DNA of 64,000 bases from Antedon bifida (Eukaryota; Echinodermata; Crinoidea; Comatulida; Antedonidae). The notes below the pieces were generated by a model. The model made no database searches. It was not told the origin of the DNA and saw only the letters and a program-made list of their open reading frames with translations. The DNA is taken from positions 12,090,001 to 12,154,000 of the forward strand of contig OY727097.1 in the NCBI GenBank assembly GCA_963402885.1, in the 5' to 3' direction. The position numbers and the translations under genes are program-made. Below, piece after piece: positions 57,481-64,000 of this stretch. Within the stretch, counting starts at the first letter, position 1. The number at the start of each line of letters is the position of its first letter.

Positions 57481-57695
57481 TACAGGATGTCTCCCAAATG
57501 AATGGCTAAAATGCTAATGTTTCCCCTCTTTTATAAGAAGGGCGAATTTAGAAAACTATATAGATCTGTCCCATTGAATTCTTGTGAAATACTTGAATAC
57601 TGATCACCAACTGGGCCCTCTGGGAGACCAGTCTTTGACTGAAGAGGTTACCCAGTATAAATATATATTTCAATCAATCAATCAACGTATCATCA
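57480..57695 (+). mobile_element. LINE/SINE 3' tail with hairpin and (TCAA)n
   Basis: ACTGGGCCCTCTGGGAGACC, ACTGAAGAGGTTACCCAG, TATAAATATATATTTC, then (AATC)n. The layout GGGCCCTC..loop..GAGG-TACCC plus a short tandem tail matches the tail inserted at 9890-10040. Upstream limit uncertain. Confidence 0.6.
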
Positions 57696-57894
57696 TATTA
57701 TTAATTCTGACAAACATTTATCTTGATATATGTTCAAAATGGTTTTTACACTCTTGATACACTCTGAACAGCAGCATTACTTTATGATCTTGCTAACATT
57801 CTAAATTGGAAATGACAAATAAACTTTATTATTAAACTTTTGGCCATTGGTTTAGTCCCTCATATTTCATCATTGGATTGTTTCTTACTAAGTA

Positions 57895-58930
57895 TGGAAC
57901 GCGGAGAGTGCCACTTTCGGCGACCTTTTAATGTGCCGCAATAGCATTTAGCAGCGACTTTGTTATTGAAAGGCAGCTACACCATCCGGCGACTTGTGCA
58001 TACGGCATAGGCCTACAAATATTTAATTAAGTTAAAAACTGTACTTTAAACATTAAGAATGCAAAAATGTAGATAAAATGTTCATACTAAACCAGCTAAA
58101 CAGTTAGCATTGTGATTAAGTAGCCACCCAACCGCTTAAACACTTAATGTTCCAATTTGTTTAAATGTCCGGATGAATTGGAGTAAAACATTGTTTTAGT
58201 TCAATTCAAAATAAATAAAAATACTAAATAAAATAAAGGCACACCAACTAGTTCTCTAGTATAAATAGCCATGTCATAGGCTATATTTAAAATAATATAA
58301 TACTATTAATTTATATTATGCCTAGGCTAGTAGGCCTAATCAAATTTCTCTATTGGTTCATCTCTCTATCGGGTTGTCTTTGGTTAGCCTATTTCCTGTT
58401 CATAGTCTAGATACTTTTAATAACCAACTAACACTCAAAGCGCTCTGATCTTTACAAAATAGCGCTATATAAATGTCGCATTATAGGCCTATATTGGCCA
58501 TTTTTAGTGAGTACAGTAGGCTTCTATGCTAGAGAGTAGGTCCTCTTAGAAAAAATAAAAAACCTTAAAATTATATTCTATTTCAAATTGACATAAAGAT
58601 GTCCTAAGTTAATTTCTTCTAGAATTTCAATGCAATGTTTTGTTCATTTTGAAGATTCTTTCGTAAAGGATGCATACACAAGACTGGGTGAAAGAAATAA
58701 ATTACCAATAAAACACTGCACGAAGAGAGGTATTGGAGGTTATTCAACCGAAACAAAGTCACCACATGAAAAAAGTTGCAGTCGAATAGTAAAGTCGCAG
58801 AGTCGCCGCATGAAAAAGTAGCCTCTGAATTTTGAAGTCTCCTAGCCGCAGAAAAAAAGTTGCCGCTAATTAATACCAAAGTATCCGAAATGGTAAAGTT
58901 GCCGAAAAAATAGCAGTCTCCGGCGTTCCA
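57895..58930. mobile_element. TA-flanked TIR transposon, non-autonomous
   Basis: TGGAACGCGGAGAGTGCC at the left and TGGAACGCCGGAGACTGC read inward from the right are inverted repeats. They continue as TTTCGGCGACCTTTT and TTTCGGCAACTTTAC. TA dinucleotides flank both ends (57893-57894, 58931-58932). Subterminal regions are rich in GCCGC and AAAGT(C/T)GCC words. An L2-type LINE tail core (GCGCTATATAAATG, near 58468) sits inside. No transposase frame; superfamily not assigned. A related end lies near 55073. Confidence 0.75.
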
Positions 58931-58932
58931 TA

Positions 58933-60335
58933 CATTCCAGTCTCTTTTCCAAGCTTTAATTCCGTCAGGATTTTTGTCTAACAGAATAAAATAGTTTAGA
59001 TATAGAGTTTTTTAAGTGATTGAATGACATTTTGTTGGAAATCTGTGACTGCAGTTGGTAAACAAATGTTTGGTCAACCATTAGCCTTTTGTGATTTTAT
59101 GGATTTTAGCACCGCGACCTATGACTGCAGTTGATACAAATTCTTGCTCATTGTTTTATTTTGGCATATAGGCCTATATTATCCCATTAGGCCTAGAAGA
59201 ATAGGAGTTAGGCCATATTATATTATATAGGTTAGGTACTTTGTTAACGTCTGTGTTTTGTATGGTAAATATATATAATATCTATTTAAATTATATTGAT
59301 GTAGTAGGGAACGAGCGTTTACCTCGACAATAAGCAATTCAAATTGGAATATTTTAAATGTGAACGTACCGCCCCAAATTCATCAAATGTGCCATGAAAA
59401 GGATAGTAATCGGTGATACAATGCAAAGCACACATTTGGTTTTGATTAAATTTAACTCAATAGTTTGGACTCATTTTATGACAAGTTTCTCTTTCGGATG
59501 TAATTTCCAGGGTTCGAATTGTATTCGATTATTAAATCAACGTGTCTGTACTATTTGTTCATGTAGTCGACATTTATACTGTTGTACATAGCCCTGTCTA
59601 CACTTATTTATTTACGCCGAAACTTCACTACTGTAAAGTAGAACCTCTCATTTGGAACTCCCCTATTCAGGGAACGAGAACTCTGACTGCCAAAAGAAAC
59701 AATTTACAAAAGTAAACAAAAAAAATTACTAAATAATTATATTCATCATTATTAATACAAAACTTTGGTACTTTCTCTGGTTCGAAATTTTTTATTGGCT
59801 AATCGTTGGTTAGTCTAAATTTTCAATTCTTCTAAATGTATTCAGTTAGTCTCCAGATCAATTATTTAGGAGACAATTGCGGTTTTAAGGGGACAATAAC
59901 CAACAATTTTCGAAAGGTGAAGTTTCAAAGGTGACCTCTTAATAGGTGTTCTAAAACCATCTGTGGGCGCGACCTAGATGGTACGTGAGCGAATTGAGCG
60001 TACCAATGCATCTAATATTATTAAATATCGTCAACAAAATGATATTTTACTAATAGACAATGGCTGGCCAGTATAAAAATATACATAACCACCAAGTATA
60101 ATTGTTATTATTGTTACTCACTCTACCCAAAGACAATTCCTAAACTAATCGGATAGAACAAACGACAAGAATTGCACCAAACGTTGCCACTTTTAGGAAT
60201 AAATTGAACACCATTAACAATTAATTTCGTAAAAGCATACTGTTCTATTAATTGATCTTTTTTATTGTTTGCTCTTTTTGAAAGTCAACAATACTGATAC
60301 AGATACAACTTGCATTATCACATTGTTGTTACGTC
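58933..60335 (-). other. Intron, no recognised gene
   Basis: AT-rich, with two TAGGCCTA sites near 59170 and 59190. The frame plus 59394-59591 is short and unremarkable. Nothing is supported. Confidence 0.4.
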
Positions 60336-60344
60336 TATAGTCTT

Positions 60345-60546
60345 CTGTGGTACACAATACGTATTTGCATATTTTCCACCTGTGGCTTGGTTTAAATAGA
60401 CGAGGTATTTGTAAAGGGAGGAGTTCCGGGCAGGAGGTTGTGCACAACGAATGAATAAAGTGAACGGTACCCAGTAAGATGTGTTTTATATTGATTTTTG
60501 GAATCTGATTTTGAAATACATTATGGTGTTTGTTATTACAGTAACA
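60345..60546 (+). repeat. 5' LTR (R/U5 part recognised)
   Basis: The shared 120-bp core contains ATTTGCAT (octamer, reverse form), a possible TATA-like TTTAAATAG and an AATGAATAAA-like poly(A) word. The likely right end is ...TAACA at 60546, followed by ATTGGCGC. The left end is not fixed. Confidence 0.6.
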
Positions 60547-60547
60547 A

Positions 60548-60560
60548 TTGGCGCTTTATA
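60548..60560 (+). promoter_or_regulatory. Putative tRNA primer-binding site
   Basis: TTGGCGC directly after an LTR-like CA end is the usual beginning of a retroelement primer-binding site. The match is short. Confidence 0.4.
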
Positions 60561-60960
60561 CTTACTAGTGATGAGAGGTGGTATTGTTGGTCTGGCCATG
60601 ATTGTTTTCGCCGGGTGGATTGATTAGTTTCGTGGGGACTCGACGTCGTTGGATATATATGTATTCAGAACTGATTGAGATTGTATTCAGATCTGTTTGA
60701 TTTTGGATTCAGAACTGTGGGTGGTTGAATTTAGAACTGGTTGGTGTTGTTTGAGGCGGGTATTTTCGTGTGCTGGTTTGGACATTTACGGAATTAACCA
60801 ACGGCTGTGATTGTTGGATTGGAAACGACAGTAGTTGTGTGGTTGTATATCTTTTGTTAATAAAATATTTATATTTATTTATCTTATTTTTATAATTGGA
60901 TAGTTCTAAATATAATAATTGTATTATCAGATTTGAAGTTTGAATGTGAAATTGGCAACA

Positions 60961-61400
60961 TGGCATTTAAATATGATATGGATGGGTCTGTGTTGAAATA
61001 TTCAGGGGATGCGAATGATGATTCATTGCGGGATTATACGAACCTAAAGCCATTTTTTGGCGTTGAAAATGAAAGTATTTATAGATACAATAGAGGAGGA
61101 ACATAAGAATTATATAACTAAAATACGCGACTTGTTAAAAGCACATTTTGAGAGTCAATCCTGGACATGGGGTATTGAATCGCAGTTGTTAACTAGGAAA
61201 CAATTACATTCAGAAACCATTGATTAATATGCGTCGGATATTATGTTATGGCGTAAGCAGATAAAGAAATCAGATTCTGAGCTCCTGTCTATTTTATGAG
61301 AGGGTTATTGCCGAACATTCGGGTATTTTCGAAATGCTTTAGATGCAGCTCGGCTAGCCATATTTGTCCAGCGTACTGTGGATGAACCTTCCCCTGGTAC
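60961..61400 (+). pseudogene. Gypsy gag remnant
   Basis: It starts MAFKYDMDGSVLKYSGD. After a frameshift near 61065 it continues as FIDTIEEEHKNYITKIRDLL, SWTWGIESQLLTRKQL, YASDIMLWRKQIKKSDSELL and, in a further frame, RGLLPNIRVF. This matches the retrotransposon Gag capsid pattern of Gypsy elements. At least two frameshifts and one stop; not functional. The open stretch 61378-61668 may be its continuation, but no nucleocapsid knuckle is visible. Confidence 0.7.
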
Positions 61401-61639
61401 TTTTAAAAATAACCATCCCAAGTCCCGTGTTAGTAAAGAAAATACAACGCTAGATACGATCGCGGGGATGGTTGCTGTTTCTAATATATTAGACAGCATT
61501 GAATCGTCTAGTCGGGTTCAGTGGGTGATTCCTCCTTTTAATAGTAATTTCGATGATAGGAAAAATGTCTCCTGTGGTGTTCTGGTCATGGACGATTTGA
61601 GAGCCAAGATAGCGAAAAATAAAATAAATAAATACCAGC

Positions 61640-62640
61640 GCATATTTATGGGGAAACAAGAATATTAAAATAAATAACAAGGCTTTATTTTATAAAAATT
61701 GGGTTTCATCAGGGATTACAAAAGTGAAACACGTTGTTTCCTTTAATCGTTTATTAAACCCAAGTGAAATAAAGAATAATTTGGGTATAAAAAGAAATTG
61801 GATTAGTGAATACACTACACTTGTTGAGGCAATTCCAAAAATGTGGATAAATGTAATTAAGAAAAACAATAAACAGGTAAATAATATGGTTACAAAATGT
61901 GACGTAATCGATACAATTTTAGGAACGACCACAAAAGATGCATATTTATACTTTGTCGACAGCATTTTTATTCCTCCTCAATGTATATTTAATACTTTTT
62001 GTTTCCAAACTTCTGGCCATTTTATTGTAATTTTAAACAACAAAAAATATGCACAATTTAATTATAAATTGTTGAATCGAACTATTCCTACCAATAGTCG
62101 ATTATATATGTGGAATATTAAGAGTACTAGTAAATGCAATAATTGTGATGCTTTTGACGATGAAAAACACATGTTCTTTGAATGTCCAGGTAACAAGAAT
62201 TTATGGAGAAATATAGATAACATTTTTAAAAATATTGATGGTAGTAAAAGCTCTTTTAAAGAGCTCATTCTTGGCAGTGGAAATTGTACAAAAAACCAAT
62301 TATATACCATCGCTACCTATTCTATTTATAAAATAAAAATAAATAATGAATTAAAAAAACCGTTTTGTCAAAATCCATGGGTGGTCTTTAAATCTAATGT
62401 AGTTGATATGACTACCGTAGGTTTGATTTAAATGTGTTTTATTATATCTATTTTACCATACAATGTAGCATAATTATATTGCATGAATTAATTTTAAATA
62501 TATTCAGTTTATGTTACAAAAGTGAAAAAAAAATCTGCAATGCAAATGGTGCTAGTTTTTTTAAAAACAAACAAATGAAATTGTGTATGATGATGATGAT
62601 CCTGTCAAGTGTATAGCAAAATATAAGAAAATTAATGAAA
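61640..62640 (+). pseudogene. L1-Tx1-type LINE 3' fragment (RT-associated zinc-binding domain)
   Basis: Plus frame open from about 61640 through 62431. It begins LWGNKNIKINNKALFYKNW, a conserved segment downstream of RT in L1/Tx1 LINEs. It continues through IPKMW, then KYAQFNYKLLNRTIPTNSRL and the zinc-binding motif CNNCDAFDDEKHMFFEC (two Cys, His, Cys) near 62135-62185, ending at 62431. A (GAT)n-type tract lies near 62590. It is 5' truncated, as usual for LINE insertions, and sits inside the Gypsy element. The frame is still intact, so this is a relatively young insertion or replacement. Confidence 0.8.
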
Positions 62641-62764
62641 AAGGGAGTAATATACAGAATTCATATATGTAAATATGTTACTTATGAACTGTAACGACAT
62701 TTACAAGTTAAATAATACGATTTTATGTAATATGAGATAATATGAATGTGAATAAAAGTGGTGT

Positions 62765-63006
62765 TTGCGCCACAAAAGAGAAAAATTTAATTTTTGTGTT
62801 TGGAACTTAGTTCTAAAAGCACCGGTTCATGTGAACCGGACAAAATTTGCATATAATCGATATGCACGACCCACTAATAATAGTTTACATACGGATCCGG
62901 AGCAAATGAGTGAGCTGCCGGAATTCGAGATCGGGGACTGTCCGGAGGACTCATTTGAGCCGGTGGTGGCCACCCATAATTTAAAACGGTACGGAAATAC
63001 CATTTA
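62765..63006 (+). pseudogene. Gypsy integrase C-terminal remnant
   Basis: Contains APVHVNRTKFAYNRYARPTN, the conserved end of Gypsy integrases (HVNRLK.Y..R), then an acidic spacer (SELPEFEIGDCPEDSFEPVV). The frame ends at 63004-63006. The chromodomain follows one frame over, so a frameshift separates them. Confidence 0.7.
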
Positions 63007-63219
63007 ACTTTTCCTGGCATTCCTGAAAGTGAGCAAGAGTTTGAAATCGAAACAATTATAAGAGGACGTTATCGTCAAAATTGTTTGGAATACCTGATTA
63101 AATGGAAAGGTTTTCCCCACTCTCGGAATAAATGGGAAGCCGTGCAGAATCTGAATTCCACTGCCCTTGAGTACATAGAGAATAATCCTGTAAGGATTAC
63201 GGGGAAATGTAAAGTTTGA
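63007..63219 (+). pseudogene. Chromodomain of chromovirus integrase
   Basis: Reads QEFEIETIIRGRYRQNCLEY, LIKWKGF and NKWEAVQNL, then ends at a TGA at 63217-63219. The aromatic cage positions (F/Y near the start, W of LIKWKG, W of KWE) fit the chromodomain consensus. In intact elements it steers integration toward marked chromatin. Here it is separated from the integrase by a frameshift. Confidence 0.8.
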
Positions 63220-63677
63220 ATTCTGATGATATATAGTGTAGTGGCATGGTATCAAGTAAAAAGCAAATGCATGTCATTCTGTATTTAGATATGTTAAATT
63301 CTCTAAAGCATGCGGTTATTATTTTGTCGGGGCGTATATTTATTGTCTATAAATTAACTGATGACAATTACCGAATTCATTGCAATTTTAATGTAAATGA
63401 ATCCTAATATTAGGTGGTGTACAGATGACGACCTAATCAATTACTATTAATATATTAGCTCAAACTGTACGGTATATATGGTATATAATTGGATAATGCG
63501 TATGTTGTGATATATATAAAAAAAAAGAGAAAATGTTATAAAAAAAAGTAAATTTTAATTGGATAATGCGTATGTTGTGATAAAAAAAAGAAAACGTTAA
63601 AAACAAAGTATATTAGAATTGGATAATGCTAGACATGTTTGTATCAGGGGTCAATTTTTGTAGGGTTGGCGTATGTT
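63220..63677 (+). repeat. 3' region of the LTR element with ~68-bp tandem repeat
   Basis: AATTGGATAATGCGTATGTT recurs at 63497 and 63558, with a partial third at 63618, separated by A-rich tracts. Position just before the shared LTR core suggests U3. No matching repeat precedes the 5' LTR core, so the left LTR lacks this part or has diverged. Confidence 0.65.
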
Positions 63678-63795
63678 GTGGTACACACTACTTATTTGCA
63701 TATTTTCCACCTGTGGGTTGGTTTAAATAGATGAGGTAGGCCTATTTGTAAAAGGAGGAGTTCCGGGCAGGAGGTTGTGCACAACGAATGAATAA
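63678..63795 (+). repeat. 3' LTR core (U5 missing)
   Basis: Matches 60345-60462 up to GAATGAATAA, then diverges, so U5 is absent or lost. It carries a TAGGCCTA insertion relative to the 5' copy (ATGAGGTAGGCCTATTTG against ACGAGGTATTTG). Confidence 0.7.
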
Positions 63796-64000
63796 TTGCA
63801 ACACACTGCGTCGATAGCAAGTTAGCGAACGCCAAGATAATGTAATGCATAGGCCTATTTGCGCAATGTTCTTACCGGGAGTGTGCAATTTAATGTTTAC
63901 ATTTTGTTGATAAGTCAGTCTGTGGAGCACATGCCAAGGAAGTTAAGAATTATTCTTTTCTTTGTTGTTTTATACTTTTTAATTTATAAATTACATTCAA
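63796..64000 (-). other. Window end, intron
   Basis: No feature supported. Confidence 0.4.

Larger units (their letters stand above)
60340..63795 (+). mobile_element. Broken chromovirus-like Gypsy LTR element
   Basis: Direct repeats of about 120 bp (60345-60462 and 63678-63795: TGTGGTACACA, TTTGCATATTTTCCACCTGT, GGAGTTCCGGGCAGGAGG, TTGTGCACAACGAATGAATAA) mark the LTRs. A primer-binding-like TTGGCGC lies at 60548. Between them are gag remnants, an L1-Tx1 LINE fragment in place of protease/RT/RNase H and most of integrase, then the integrase C-terminal region and a chromodomain. Gypsy elements with an integrase-linked chromodomain are chromoviruses. It is inactive: most of pol is missing and the frames are broken. 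Confidence 0.8.

Noticed and set aside
59630..59960. Possible pogo-like element (TAGAACCTCTC... and inverted TAGAACACCTATTAAG...)
   Set aside because: The two ends match too poorly beyond TAGAAC and there is no clear TA duplication.

Overview
This is a window of an animal nuclear genome, AT-rich and intron-dominated, with no bacterial-style genes. The palindrome TAGGCCTA is strikingly frequent. Together with the mix of CR1/L2/Rex-like LINEs, an L1-Tx1 relic, a tyrosine-recombinase retrotransposon and a chromodomain LTR element, this suggests a marine deuterostome invertebrate, perhaps an echinoderm. That assignment is inference only.

Host gene: one minus-strand gene appears to run through the whole window. 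Five short exons (55936-56034, 23170-23268, 12151-12249, 3206-3301, 578-694) each have canonical AG/GT borders, are phase 0, and encode one ankyrin repeat (33 codons, with variants of 32 and 39). The introns are 2.5 to 33 kb long, and the gene continues off both ends. The exons at 12151 and 23170 sit in duplicated intron segments. Much of the rest of the window consists of further segmentally duplicated intron blocks (X at 15.0, 32.0 and 47.9 kb; Y at 16.1 and 40.1 kb; several smaller pairs, one inverted). The 39-codon exon carries an in-frame 18-nt inverted copy of its own sequence.

Mobile elements, left to right. A TTAA-flanked non-autonomous element lies at 1419-2052, with a second copy at 4113-4686 nested in a TIR element (4090-5175) full of 21-bp palindromic units. 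Two decayed LINEs follow at 7.8-10.7 kb, one carrying a foreign LINE 3' tail. Four copies of a GGTCGG-containing short element are scattered through the window. Two minus-strand CR1/Rex-type LINE relics lie at 23.6-29.6 kb. A nested transposon stack at 33.5-35.7 kb contains a 9-bp-TSD Mutator-like MITE and an 8-bp-TSD hAT-like foldback MITE.

The best preserved unit is a complete-looking Ngaro/PAT-type (DIRS order) retrotransposon at 41389-47891. It has the split direct repeat layout A1-ORFs-B1A2B2, with A and B copies identical by eye. Its three overlapping frames encode Gag, RT-RNase H and a tyrosine recombinase with its catalytic set. Its 5' region carries eight copies of a 110-bp tandem repeat.

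Right part: a LINE RT relic (50.9-52.7 kb), a 204-bp tandem duplication (54.1 kb), a TA-flanked TIR element (57.9-58.9 kb), and a broken chromovirus-like Gypsy element (60.3-63.8 kb). In the last, most of pol is missing and an L1-Tx1 3' fragment lies between gag and the integrase-end chromodomain. No tRNA, rRNA or CRISPR features were recognised. Segmental homologies and TE classes were judged by eye.
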